DNA of 64,000 bases from Agapanthus africanus (Eukaryota > Streptophyta > Magnoliopsida > Asparagales > Amaryllidaceae), in NCBI GenBank assembly GCA_030015575.1, contig JASDDO010000016.1:180108815-180172814 (forward strand). Direction: 5' to 3'. The notes beneath the pieces were generated by a model. It saw nothing but the letters and a program-made list of their open reading frames with translations, ran no database searches and had not been told where the DNA came from. Within the stretch, counting starts at the first letter, position 1. Each line of letters starts with the position of its first letter. Positions 12,005-23,883 of the stretch are shown here, one piece after another. The position numbers and the translations under genes are program-made.

Positions 12005-12050
12005 GCCGCGGAAACGCGGCAGGAGCACGCTCCCGCCGCGGTTCCGCGGC
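12005..12050 (+). other. GC-rich leader hairpin, element A
   Basis: gccgcggaaacgcggc (12005-12020) pairs with gccgcggttccgcggc (12035-12050), with one wobble, around a 14-base loop. It is the counterpart of the hairpins in B and C. Confidence 0.8.
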
Positions 12051-12330
12051 CGAGTTGACTCGGCCGAGGTCCAATTTAGTGCAGTGTATTTCTGGGTTGT
12101 TTTGGGATTTTTGAATGTCTTACAGCCCAGATTTTCCAGAACGAAAATTTTGTGTTTGGGGCCTAAAATCCGTATTTTTTATCGAACTTCTAAAGACTTA
12201 AGCTGACGGGTTTTTTCTGTGATGTGATATTTGTATTGAACGTCTGCTAATCGCTATATATCGATTATTGGGGGTTATACAAATCTGTGATCTATAATGT
12301 TGCTGAATGTGTATATGAATTCATTGGATT

Positions 12331-12644
12331 GTCGCGGGTGAATAGCCGGGGTTGTGAGACGAGAGTTTTCTTTTCCTTCAATTCATGTAAATTGTAAATT
12401 GATGTAATAATTATTTGTATGGCCGCACAACCGGGTCGGGGTTGTAGCCGTCATTGTATAATTTTTTTTTACTGTTTTTGCTCCTAGGATAGACCCATGG
12501 AGGGGGTGCACAAACTACCGGGTATGCCGAAGTGCCGAGCGGCCTACTCACGGGGTTGAGGGAGGTTGCTTCGCTTTGGGTACTTGGCGGGTAGTTTGCC
12601 GCACCCGTAGGGGTCTTGGGTGGGGTTTGGCTATTCACCGCGAC
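12331..12644 (+). other. Leader stem domain, element A
   Basis: gtcgcgggtgaatagcc (12331-12347) pairs with ggctattcaccgcgac (12629-12644), 16 bp with one bulge. Nested inside, caaactacc (12511-12519) pairs with ggtagtttg (12590-12598), extended by gggtgc and gcaccc. The arms differ from B and C but stay complementary. Confidence 0.8.
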
Positions 12645-12923
12645 CGTGTAATCTGCTTTTCGTTACAGGCTCGTACGATTGCGGGTTCCTAGTATATCCA
12701 ATGTGTTCATCTGTGATCTGAAATGGCTATCATTGCAATGTATATCTATATATGATATTATTTAGGCGTTGCTTATGTTTTACAGCCGTGCTAGCCCAGC
12801 CCCCGCTCTGTCGTTAGTTAAGTAACCTAACGGGTAATGATGGGGCCCCGTGGCGAATGCGAATGGCATAAGCGTACGTCATATTTTGGTTGTTTTCTGC
12901 AATGGTAGGATTAAATGATGGGA

Positions 12924-12972
12924 CGCATTAAAAGAACTAATGCAAGAATATCACGCATTAAAAGAACTAATG
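12924..12972 (+). repeat. Two tandem small hairpins in the A leader
   Basis: gcattaaaagaactaatgc occurs at 12924-12942 and again at 12954-12972. Each has 5 bp arms (gcatt and aatgc). Confidence 0.85.
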
Positions 12973-13893
12973 CAAGAAAATAAACCAAGTAAAAGTCGTT
13001 GGAACACTTTCGAAAAACCACTCGGTTCTTTTCAAAACTAACTTTTAAATGCGGAGCTTGAGCCACTCCTTTTAAAAGCTATCTCGTTCCATCGATCATA
13101 TCAAGTTCACTACGTTCACAGTTTTGCCAAAACCATCCGTAGCCCTCCATCATTTCAGTTAAATATTCGGTAGTATTCAAGCTATGTATTTTGACCTCAC
13201 GCCAAGGCATAGTGATTGGTAGCTGCCGGATATTTATCTGTTGCATAGATAGAATGCGTTGGTTTGAGACAGTCGTACTGCCATTTTGGCCTACGTCAAG
13301 GGTAAGTACGGGTGGGTTCAAATTAACCTGGATAATGATGGGAAGAACTTGACATGTGACTTATGACATTTTGACCTCACGCCAAGGTCATAAGAGCATG
13401 GGGCAAAAATCCATATCGGGAGTTTCAAAAGAACTGAAACTTGCTAGTATTGCATACCATTTGGAGTGTGATGATTCTGGTAGGATTCCTTCAGTTTCGT
13501 CACGCGATAATATTTGGATCCCGATCCTACTGTGAGCATATGCTACTCCTCGGGAAATTTCTCACTTAACGATCAATGCTATAAACCTAGTAGGTGTCTA
13601 GAAAGGTGTTAGCGGGGCTACGCCCCCAGGGAAAAGAGGTTCTTAAATTAAGGAACTTCGCGAAAGCGTTGGAAAACCTCCCTCGAAGTACCGACACCAG
13701 CCTGGCCGAACGGTTAAGCAAGTATTGTACGGTGAGATTGATCCTGACTAATTCTTCCTTTTTGGTTTGAGGAGGATTCGAGAAACAGTGGGAGCCATCC
13801 TGTTTAGACAAACTAAAAACCACTCTAAACTTGCAAGAGCATTCATGCTGAGTGTTTCTTCTTCTCTCTCCTAATTGCAGCGACCAATCGACA

Positions 13894-16800
13894 TGACTGG
13901 ACTTAAGTTACTTCTAGATAAAAACATACTGACAGGGCCAAACTATAAAGATTGGCTCAGGAATGTCAAAATGGCAATCACTTACGACAAGCTGGGGTAT
14001 CTTCTTACCACCAAAGCTCCCCCTATCCCAGGTCCCCACCTCCAGCGTCGCGGATAAGGAAATCCGTAAGACTTGGGAGATTGATAGCGCGAAGGCCAAG
14101 TGCCTCGTACTTGCCTCTATGGACAACGAACATCAGAGGAGGCAGGAGAATATGGACCTCGAATCCATATTTCTCCATACAAAAGAACTGTATGGAGAGC
14201 AATCTCGTATCGCAAGATACGAAGTGTCGAAGAAGTTATTTTCGGCAAGGTTGGCCATCGGATCATCGATAGCGGAACACGTGCTTAAGATGATTGGCTT
14301 CGTTGAGGAGCTCGCGGAACTTGGGACCACGTTAGAGAACGAGCTCTATACGGACTTGATTCTCCAGTCCCTTCCTTCCACTTACGCCCAGTTTATCCTG
14401 AACTTCAACTTACAAGAAAAAGAAGTTGAACTTTCAGAACTCCTCAACATGCTGAGGCAGAGGGCACCCTACAGAAAGGTAGGGAAACATCCACTTTGTT
14501 TGTAGGAGGATCTTCCTCTGCTAGGTCCAAGGCGAAAGCCAAGGGAAAGAAGAAGAAAGCCCCCGCCAAACTAAGGGGCGGTGTTGGTAAAGTGGATACG
14601 AAGGGAAAGGCAAAGGCAACAAAGAAAGCGGGGCAGCTTGTGGATAAAGAAGAATGCTTCTATTGTCATAAGAAGGGACACTGGAAGAATGATTGCAGGG
14701 CTTGGAAAGCCAGGACACAGGAATTGAAGCAGGTTGCGGCTTCAGCTTCAGGTGTGTATGTTATTGAAAACTGTCTTTCAATAAACTCTACTTCCTGGGT
14801 ATTGGATACCGGATCAGGATCTCATATCTGTAATTCTTTGCAGGCGTTGAGAAACCGTAGGGTTTTGAAGGCAGGTGACATGACCCTCAAAGTTGCAAAC
14901 GGAGCTAGCATGGATGCTAAGGCCGTGGGGGACTATCACCTGGGAATGTCAGATGGACATGTTTTGGTTTTGCGTAATTGCTTTTTTGTACCCAACGCAA
15001 CTTGTAATATCATTTCTGTATCTTTGGTTTCTAAAGAAGGTTATGAATTTGCGTTTGTAAGCAATGTTGTAAACATTCACCTTAATCAAGTTCTGATTGG
15101 GTCAGGTACATTGAGCAATGGTATATACGTATTAAACCAACCACAGATTTTCAATGTCCAGAATACACACAAAAGAAAGTCTCCGGAACTAAATCAGACT
15201 TTCTTATGGCATTGTAGACTAGGTCACATCAATGAGAGAAGGTTGACGAAGTTACATACAGAAGAATATTTGAATCCGTTCGAATATCAATCGTATGCCA
15301 CTTGTCAATCCTGTCTCAAAGGAAAGATGACAAAGACTCCGTTCACTGGACACGGAGTAAGAGCGAGCGAGCTATTGGGACTCGTACACAGCGACGTGTG
15401 CGGTCCAATGTCTACACATGCGCGAAGCGGTTATTCTTACTTCATTACTTTTACGGATGACTTTTCAAGGTACGGTTATGTATTCTTAATGAAACATAAG
15501 TCCGAAGCCTTTGGAAAATTCCAGGAATATAAGAATGAAGTAGAAAAACAAACCGGCAAAAGTATCAAGATTCTAAGATCGGATCGAGGTGGTGAATACT
15601 TGAGTGCCGAGTTCCTGGACTATTTAAAAGAGAACGGAATTCTCTCTCAGCTTACTCCTCCATACACTCCGCAACATAACGGTGTATCGGAGAGGCGGAA
15701 CCGAACCCTATTGGATATGGTACGGTCCAAGATGAGTAACACTGAGTTACCGCGATCATTCTGGGGGTATGCGCTAGAATCAGCTGCATACCTTTTGAAC
15801 CGAGTTCCGACTAAGACTGTGCCTACCACTCCATATGAAATATGGAGTGGGAAGAAACCCTATCTTCAATATCTGAAGATCTGGGGATGTCCGGCTTTTG
15901 TCAAAAAGCAGCATGCGGACAAACTCGAGGCACGCTCAGTACTGTGCAAGTTTGTGGGATACCTAAAGAACTCCAGGGGGTATCTCTTCTATTACGCAGA
16001 GGAACAAAAGATCATTGTTTCTCGTAATGCCCATTTTCTGGAACACCAGTTCTTAGAAAAGGAAACAAGTGGGAGCGAAATAGAACTGGAAGAAATTCCA
16101 GAACCACAGACTATTACTGAAAGCTTAGTAGAACCAGAGGGTTCAAAAGAACAGGACATTCCTACGCCGCTCCGCAGGAGTAGTAGGCAGTCTCATCCGC
16201 CCGAGAGATACTACGGTTTTCTCATAGACGGGGATAGAGAGGATTGCATCATAGATTATGATGAGCCAACTAGCTTCCAGCAGGCCGTTCAGAGCGTTGA
16301 CTCGGTAGCATTGACTCGGTAAAATGGCTGGATGCAATGCTGACCGAAATGGAGTCCATGTACACCAACAAAGTATGGACGTTGGACATTGCTCCAGACG
16401 GGGTAAAACCCGTTGGATGCAAGTGGATCTTCAAAAGGAAGATTGGTGTAGATGGACAGGTTGAGACCTATAAAGCTAGACTGGTTGCAAAGGGTTTTCG
16501 TCAAAGACCTGGTTTGGACTATTAAGAGACCTTTTCTCCAGTAGCTATGCTGAAATCCATTCGGATCCTTCTTGCCATTGCTGCCTTCCACGATTATGAG
16601 ATTTGGCAGATGGACGTAAAGACCGCTTTTCTAAATGGAAATTTAGAGGAGTGTGTCTATATGGACCAGCCAGAGTGTTTCATTCAGAGTGGGAGCAGCG
16701 GAAAGGTGTGCAAGTTTCTTAAGTCCATCTACGGACTAAAGCAGGCATCGCGGAGTTGGAACATCTGTTTTGATGAGACGGTCAAGGAATTTGGCTTTAT

Positions 16801-17854
16801 CAAAAATCCAGATGAACCATGCATCTATAGTAGATTTGTAGCGAGAAATGTAGTATTCCTCGTTTTATACGTGGATGACATTCTCTTAATAGGAAATGAC
16901 ATTCCTATGCTACAATCTGTCAAGGGGTTCTTGTCACACAGGTTCTCCATAAAAGACCTGGGTGATGTCTCATACATCCTGGGGATCCGGATCCATCGCG
17001 ATAGATCCAAGAGGATATTAGGACTTTCGCAGTCCAGATACATCGACACCATACTGAAAAGATTCAGTATGGAAGATTCCAAGCGCGGTAACCTACCGGC
17101 TTGTCACGGGATCACCCTCTCTAAAAAGATGTCTCCCAAGACAGATTTGGAGAGGGATCGCATGTCTATTATACCCTACGCTTCTGCGGTAGGCTCTATA
17201 ATGTATGCGATGTTGTGTACCAGACCGGATGTAGCTTATGCACTGAGTGTGGTAAGCCGGTATCAGTCAAACCCTGGGGAGAAACACTGGATAGCGGTAA
17301 AGAACATTCTCAAGTACCTGAGAAGGACTAAGGAGATATTCTTGGTGTATGGCGGAAAAGACCTCCAGATCGAGGCCTTTGCTGACTCCAGCTTCCAGAG
17401 TGACAAGGATGATTCCAAGTCCATGTCGGGTTTTGTCTTTACCCTCAATGGAGGGGCGGTGTGTTGGAAGAGTTCCAAACAGGAAACCGTTGCAGACTCG
17501 ACGATGGAAGCGGAATACATTGCTGCAACTGATGCCGCAAAAGAAGCTGTCTGGATGGGGAAGTTCTTGAAAGAACTTCAGGTGGTTCCGTCTATTGTTG
17601 ATCCAATACCTCTGTATTGCGACAACAACGGGGCTATAGCTTTAGCGAAGGAACCCAGGTCCCATCAGAGATCCAGACACATCTTGAGGCGGTATCACCT
17701 GATCAGGGAGATCGTGGATCGCCAGGAGATCGAGGTTCGGAGGGTCGCTTCAGAAGATAACACTGCAGATCCATTCACCAAGGCCTTGCCCCAGACTCAG
17801 TTCGAGCGGCTGATCGAGATGATAGGTCTTCGATACGCCAGTACATGGCCTTAG
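13894..17854 (+). pseudogene. Element A gag-pol polyprotein region (Ty1/copia), broken
   Basis: This region encodes the structural and replication proteins of element A. Gag runs about 13894-14500 and begins MTGLKLLLDKNILTG. A lysine-rich linker is followed by a CCHC zinc knuckle, CFYCHKKGHWKNDC (14655-14696), which would bind the RNA genome. Aspartic protease has the motif LDTGSGSHI near 14802. Integrase has the HHCC zinc finger near 15205-15320 (WHCRLGH and CQSCLKG) and catalytic D-D-E in HSDVCGP, SDRGGEY and SERRN (15390-15700). RT spans about 16340-17090 with QMDVKTAFLNG and the active site YVDD (16868-16879). RNase H spans about 17360-17800 with EAFADSS, MEAEYIA and DNNGAIAL. The order is diagnostic of Ty1/copia. 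A few interruptions separate it from an open frame, so it is a well-preserved fossil. Confidence 0.95.
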
Positions 17855-17868
17855 TGCAAGTGGGAGAT
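17855..17868 (+). promoter_or_regulatory. Polypurine tract of element A
   Basis: tgcaagtgggagat directly precedes the 3' LTR start TGTTAGTG and directly follows the end of the RNase H region. Confidence 0.92.
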
Positions 17869-18053
17869 TGTTAGTGTATATGCCCTAGAGGCCATTACTG
17901 TATCATACTAGTTTGTATATTACTTAATGGAAGCTTGGGATATTCACCTTGTATAAACAATCTTGCTCAATATAGTAGTATGCTACTTGGTTTGTTTCTA
18001 CTTCAATGTGTACATGTGTTTATTTTAGTATATCACCTATACACATTAGTGGA
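17869..18053 (+). repeat. 3' LTR of element A, first 185 bp
   Basis: It matches the start of the 5' LTR at 9682. It is interrupted after cattagtgga, whose last five bases gtgga are the target duplication of the LARD. Confidence 0.93.
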
Positions 18054-19646
18054 TGTCACGACCCGAAAGAGCACGTGACTGGCCCTTGAACCATATGAAG
18101 TCTATAGGACCCCATCTGATCCAAGTAAGCCAAAAGCCCAGAAATCTAAAACCATTTAAAGAGTAAATAAGGAAAACTGGTTTTAAGAAGTAAAGAAATC
18201 ATGTTTCGAAAATCAAAGTTTTTAAATAACTAAGCCGAATATGCATTTTAAATTGTGTAACCTTTTCTGAAAATTTCGGCAGAGTTTCCTTTGTAAAAAC
18301 TGGCCCCAAACGGGGTACAACAAGAATAATATATATGAAATGATAAAAGCATCCCCAAGCGGGAGCTAGCTCTTCGTCAATCGACGGTCACAACCACGCA
18401 AGCAATAATAATATACAACGCCAAAGGGCGAGGATCAAAACCCAAAAAGAAACTCAAAACAGCCAGAAAACCGTAATACTACTAACGCGACTCTAAGGTC
18501 GAAATAATACAACACTGTTTTCTAAGTCTGAAACAATATACAAGTTTTGGTTGATGGAATCTCTAGATACAATGAATAATACATGAACAATGGCGGTTCT
18601 GATACAAAAGAACCCACCTACCAACGCAAGTCACCCATATGGAAGCAGTGTGCCAGAAATGCCGCTATGGAATCTGTACGGCAAAACCTACAAGAACTGT
18701 GGCACAACGGGGGTGAGTTGCCAACTCGTGAATAGAAAATATCTACAAGCAGAGATCGAATGCATGACCCATCATAGGTCGATACGATCAGATATAAATA
18801 AACCTCAATATGAATAAGTCTGAAGCATGCTAAACTGGCAATGTAATCTCTATACATGAGTGTAGTGCCAAGTGCTCGTGCCAGTGCCTCAGGTAATAGC
18901 ATATCATAAATGTGAGGTAGAATCAATGAAATCAAATATGCAAGTACGTGGATCCCGTCCACTCGTCACCCAATGACAAAACCATCATGCATGTAAATAT
19001 CATCGGCATATGCATGGAAATATGAGGATATAAACCACCTGTGTCCCTCGCGACACGTCAAAATCATGGAACCGGAGTCCCCAGCATCGGCACTCGAAAA
19101 CATCATGAAAACTGTGCCCAGCATCGGCACGTAAATCCTCATATATAGGTCTCCGTCAGTCCGGATCGGCCCACGGGCTCTGTCTGCGGTATCGGCCCTC
19201 GGCCCCGGCAGTACGCCCATATCCATCTATCGACTCTGGTCAGTATCCTCCGGAAAACCGCCACGGCCACCCTGCCAGGCTCATCGTCTACTCCACGAAA
19301 AACATTTCTTGCCCCGGGGAACCATACCAGGTCCACCATCTACCCGCAATCGGCCTCATCCACCTCCTCGAATCGGGTTTCACATGTCGCTCTCAGCACC
19401 GAGAAAACACATGGTGGACGCACTGAAATATCATATCAAGGGTAACCGGGTTTTAAAACAGTTACATATTCCCTTTTTAAACACCCACGGTTCCCAAAAC
19501 CAGAAATATCATGGAAACAACATATCTCAATGCGTATAATCAGCAAGCATGATGTGTGTGACATGTAAAAGAAATGTAAGCACATCAGTCTGTCATGCAA
19601 GAATCATATCCTGAATGCAACAGTACTACAGTGTAGTGACATAGCA

Positions 19647-19710
19647 ATTATCGATGATGAAGTGTGTGAGCCGGCAACAGTGTACGTGGAACATACGCAT
19701 CATCGATAAT
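19647..19710. other. Perfect 13 bp stem in the LARD LTR (left copy)
   Basis: attatcgatgatg (19647-19659) and catcatcgataat (19698-19710) are exact complements around a 38-base loop. The right LTR has it at 30879-30942. Element E LTRs have a stem with different bases at the corresponding place. Confidence 0.85.
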
Positions 19711-21023
19711 GGTGCTGGTGTCCTAGCAGCATGACTGAAATATATCAACAATACAAGCGATGCAATGCAAATAGCATGAATATGCGGAATCGAATAATCA
19801 ACGCAACAGTAAAGAACCTGCCCCAATAAATATATCATGCAACCTTGCCTTTTGAAATAAGACGAATCAGGGCTTTTGGTAAAATAAGGGCTACGGTGTT
19901 TTAAGAAAAGATGCGTCTTTTGAAAATATCCGTATAAACCCTTTTTTCCTATCTTTAAAATATCCCCGATTCGTTAGTTTTGAAATAGGTATGACTCGGG
20001 TCTAGTGTAACGCCTACTATGTGAACTACGAACCCAACAATCAAGTTAATCGGGAGGGGTATGGAAACCACCTAAATCTGAGTCGATATACATATATATA
20101 TATATATAGTCGGTGATCTCGCCTCAATAGTATCACGTATGATACAGTATCATATAACATCCTCGAGTCATGAGTGCGGATCTAATATCAATATAAAGCT
20201 CGTACGGTAGATCGTTGTACGGCATCCCAATAGCTGAGTACGGGTCAATATCACATTCATCTCATCACCTATCCGGTATCACTACCATCATATCACATCT
20301 CAATCCCATGTATAATCCTCAATCCCGTATATGAACACATAGTCCCATACCCATGTGTAGATATACACACCTCTATATACGCACAGATAAATGAAAGAAT
20401 GCATGCAAGTATATGTGTACGTTTATGTGCGGGTGCAACCACTACTCTAGGGTTCCGCACTATACTAAACCAATACATCCTTATTATCAATAATACCATT
20501 ATTACCATCAATAATCCTAAACAACACATAATAAATATATGTGTGTATACGTATTCATATACATCACCACGGACTGCGGGGGTGCTATACGCCATCCACC
20601 CGACTTCTCCCCGTAGATATAATCTACTCACCTTGCTTCTCATGTATCGGTGCCGATGTCGCCATCTTCATCTTCTTTGCCTCAACATCTCGTAGGGTAC
20701 CTATAAGTATATCACAACGCTAAAGCACATGAAAATCACATCGGAAACCAAAAATAGCATACGCTACCCGCATAGGTAAAAACCTATCGACTCGCATGTA
20801 AACACGATCAATATCCACTTGTCGTTGACGTCCAAACGCCACCCGACAGGAATGAATCACCAAATACCAAAATCCATGCTAAAACAAGTCGTAAATCATA
20901 CACCAACTCAAGCAAATCAACCCAGATTTTACCCTAACTGGAATCAGTCAAAAGTAGACATACCCAGGGTCAAGACTAGAGGAAATAGGGCCATGCACAA
21001 AAATCGAGGCAATTCCCTCCTGC

Positions 21024-21046
21024 TCTGGCCGCAAATTGCGGCCAGA
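21024..21046. other. 23 bp near-palindrome in the LARD LTR
   Basis: The arms tctggccgcaa and ttgcggccaga meet at a single central base. The same sequence lies at 32253-32275 in the other LTR. Confidence 0.85.
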
Positions 21047-22065
21047 AGGAATAAATTGGCGGCCGTACTTTGGAGTTGGGGGCTAGGGTTTGGTGTGGTG
21101 GTTCCATGGTGCCTGCATATCTCACTGTCAACTCAGTTTATTTTTAGGGTCTCAGGGTGATAGCAGATTCCACAAAACACTCCCAGATTTACAGTTTTTC
21201 CCGATATCGATTCCATAATTCCGTATTCTGTGTTCTAGCTCAGGTTTGGGTCCAAATTAGCAAAGGTCACAACAAGCCTCAATTTCACTTTGATTTCAGG
21301 TCTAACCCTAAACCCTAACTTGAATTCTCCAAAGCCCACAAAACGACACAATATCGATATGAAACTAGAATTGATGCACAAGAAATGAGATACTACTCTA
21401 ATAGGTGCAGAAATTACCTCCTTTGGCAACTCAAGAAAATTCTTGAGTTGCTCAAAGTCCTCCAAATCCAACCTTGCTAGGTTCAATGTGTAGCTAGTGA
21501 GCTTAGGAGCAAGTTTTGTGAAGTGGGAATGGGGATTTGGGGTTGATTTCATTGTGGATCTAGGGTTTCATGAAGAGGGAGAGAGAGGGAGAGGGAGGAG
21601 CAGCAGCTCAAGTGGAAGAGGGGAGAGAAAATGAGAAGGGAAATGATGGGGGGCATGGGTCAAAAGAGGTTTGACCTAGACATTCTCTCTCATCATCATA
21701 CTTACTTTTTCCTTTTCTTTTCTTTTCCTTCTCACTCCAATAGTGAACCCAAAAGAACAACCATGGCAATAGAAATGTAACACAAGTGTAACAAGTGTGG
21801 AAAATGATATGTGCACATTTTTGCACAAAAATGCTAAAATTCCAATTAGCGATTTTTAATCGCGATTAACACTAATTTAGCATATAACTAGTCTTAAAAA
21901 CATTAAAATGGCATAATTCCATAAAATGCCCTATTTTAGAATTTTCCATAATTTTTCCCCATTTATTTGTATTTAATTATACCGGAATATTAAAATATTC
22001 ATTAAAATAATATTAAATTATAAAATTTCCCAAAACTCATATTTTATTATTTTGAAAACGTTACA

Positions 22066-22083
22066 ATCTACCCCCTTAAAGAA
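22066..22083 (-). promoter_or_regulatory. Polypurine tract of the LARD
   Basis: On the minus strand ctttaagggggtagat directly precedes the 3' LTR start TGTAACG. The neighbouring aaattcggggaccgaattt resembles the conserved 3' end of many plant gypsy elements and the corresponding place in E (near 54850). Confidence 0.85.
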
Positions 22084-22964
22084 ATTCGGTCCCCGAATTT
22101 AAATTTAAACCCCTGTTCCCCTCCGAAGGACGGCGCGACATGGCGTCTCGCCTGAAATTCGGGGCAGATGCTAATCGTTGCTATCCGTCCACCTCTCCGA
22201 AGATGCCAAGTTGATTTATGGCACAATGTATCGAAGGTTTAAACGGATGCGGCCGATGTAGCAGACTTCGTCAAATTCCCCCTCGTTTGAGGGGTTTTTG
22301 ATTGTGGGGACGCTTTTCCCTGCAGGCGCAAGCCCCTGCAGTTAATTACGCTACCGCATCGCGGTAACAACTTTCTCCTTCTCCAGATGGTCACTTCGTG
22401 TCGTGTGTGTTTATTTTATGTTTTGTTGCCCGTGGATTGTTTACGGAGACCGAGTTATGTCGTCGCCCGTAGGGCGTGGACTTGTCCAAATCCGTATTAT
22501 CTTAGATTTGGGTTTGGGGGTTTGGTTTGAGGATACGTTAGCCATACTTAAGGCTAAGATCAACTCAAATGTTTGTTAAGGATACGTTAGTCTAACTTGA
22601 GACTAAGATCAACTTAACGGGATCGTTTAGATCCGACAAAAGAGCATTTGGGCTCCATTGTTCCAGTTTAGGGACATAGTGGTCCATCGTATGTATGGCC
22701 GTCGGGACCCATCACCTCTCTGACGACGTTGAAGGATTACAACGACAGATGTCAGAGGAGTTCAGAGATGTACCTTCGAACCAGAGTTAATTGGGGGAGA
22801 TTCATAGCCCAGTCTGTTTGAAGGTTTAAGGATACGTTAGCCATATTTAAGGCTAAGATCAGCTTAAACGGGATCGTTTAGATCCGGCAAGAGAGCATGC
22901 GTGGCTCTATTGTTCCAGTTTAGGGACATAGTGGTCCATGGGTAGTTTAAGGACATTGCGGTCT
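22084..22964 (-). other. LARD interior next to the 3' LTR; short dispersed repeats
   Basis: No coding region is recognisable. Phrases recur: ggatacgttag with ctaagatca (near 22534, 22579 and 22829), gggatcgtttagatccg (near 22619 and 22869) and gttccagtttagggacatag (near 22660 and 22910). These form the lead-in to the 72 bp tandem array. Confidence 0.7.
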
Positions 22965-23281
22965 ATGGGTAGTTTAAGGACATTGCGGTCTATTGTTAGT
23001 TTTAAGACATCTCGGTCAAGGTTAAGGACGTCGTAGTCCGTGGGTTTAAGGACCCCACAGTCCATTGTTAGTTTTAAGACATCTCGGTCAAGGTTAAGGA
23101 CGTCGTAGTCCGTGGGTTTAAGGACCCCACAGTCCATTGTTAGTTTTAAGACATCTCGGTCAAGGTTAAGGACGTCGTAGTCCATGGGTTTAAGGACCCC
23201 ACAGTCCATTGTTAGTTTTAAGACATCTCGGTCAAGGTTAAGGACGTCGTAGTCCATAGGTTTAAGGACCCCACAGTCCAT
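22965..23281. repeat. 72 bp tandem array (about 4.4 copies)
   Basis: The unit contains ggtttaaggaccccacag, tccattgttagttttaag, acatctcggtcaaggtt and aaggacgtcgtagtcc. Equivalent points lie at 23041, 23113, 23185 and 23257, exactly 72 bp apart. Because 72 is a multiple of three, the minus strand stays open with a 24-residue repeat (MDCGVLKPMDYDVLNLDRD and so on). I regard this as a by-product of the repeat, not a gene. Confidence 0.92.
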
Positions 23282-23579
23282 ATCAATATGTGGTCATCGG
23301 GACCCGTCACCTCTTTGAAGACATCGAGGGATTACAATGCCAAGTATCAAAGGAGTGAAGAGATGTACCTTGGAACTGGAGTGGATTAAATAGTCCTGGG
23401 CCCAATTTGGGATCAAGACCAATTAATTATGTTATGAGCCCATTAGCCCAGTTAATTACGAATTGAGGACTTATGGCCAGCTTGGGCTAAGTACAATCAT
23501 GTCTGGAATATTGGCTTCCTGTTGGTCCATTGAAGGAGAGACTTTGTCTCTGGCCATTTAGCCAATTGGGCCAATACCT
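23282..23579 (-). other. LARD interior spacer
   Basis: No gene seen. It repeats the gacccgtcacctctttgaagac-type phrase found near 22705 and leads into the palindrome array. Confidence 0.6.
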
Positions 23580-23874
23580 AGTGTTAAACACTACAGACCA
23601 ATCAGCGTTGAACACTGGGAATGAGATTGACAAGTTAGTGTTTAACACTAAAAGATAATTGGTGTTAAACACCAGCAACAAGGCTTTCAAATTAGTATTA
23701 AACACCAAAACAGATCAGTGTTAAACACTGGCAACGGAGATCTCAAATTAGTGTTAAACACTAAGGTAATCAGTGTTGAACACTGCAAATAAAGTTCTTT
23801 GATTAGTGTTGAACACTAAGGCCCAACAGTGTTTTAACACTGGATTCGGGAGTTCCAATTTAGTGTTAAACACT
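23580..23874. repeat. Array of 11 AGTGTTNAACACT palindromes
   Basis: Copies lie at 23580, 23604, 23637, 23661, 23694, 23717, 23750, 23772, 23804, 23828 and 23862. The centre is TTAAA, TTGAA or TTTAA. Flanks largely alternate between TT...AA and C...G, extending each palindrome. Copy 4 has GGTG...CACC in place of AGTG...CACT, a paired change. Spacing alternates between about 22-24 and 32-34 bp, so the unit is a two-palindrome repeat of about 56 bp. No gene is visible. Confidence 0.9.
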
Positions 23875-23883
23875 AAGGCAAGA

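Larger units (their letters stand above)
11811..13893 (+). other. Long untranslated leader of element A
   Basis: About 2.1 kb without a credible ORF, collinear in part with the leaders of B and C. Landmarks are a GC hairpin (12005-12050), a long-range stem (12331-12347 with 12629-12644), a nested stem (12503-12519 with 12590-12606), the segment with gctctgtcgttagttaagt near 12806, two tandem hairpins (12924-12972), and tgacctcacgccaagg near 13191 and 13373. It ends in gcagcgacca just before gag. Confidence 0.8.
18054..22065 (-). repeat. LARD 3' LTR (left copy, 4,012 bp)
   Basis: It begins tgtcacgacccg and ends aaaacgttaca on the plus strand. It aligns end to end with 29261-33312 apart from small differences and one stretch of about 30 bp present only in the right copy near 30472. 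ORFs inside it recur in both copies but show no protein family and are not genes. It holds two inverted repeats (19647-19710 and 21024-21046) and a short TA run near 20090. Confidence 0.93.

Noticed and set aside
18618-18962. ORFs in the LARD LTRs repeated in both copies (18618-19226, 20293-20695, 29981-30771, 31523-31925)
   Set aside because: They recur because the LTR is duplicated. No protein family is recognisable and such ORFs are expected by chance in 4 kb.
21301-21320. Telomere-like taaccctaaaccctaac (also near 32548)
   Set aside because: Only about two and a half units within an LTR. It is too short for an interstitial telomere and better seen as a chance telo-box.
22907-23281. 124-residue minus-strand ORF with 24-residue repeats
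   Set aside because: It follows from a 72 bp tandem repeat in non-coding interior. No family motif and no independent sign of coding, so it is recorded as a repeat.
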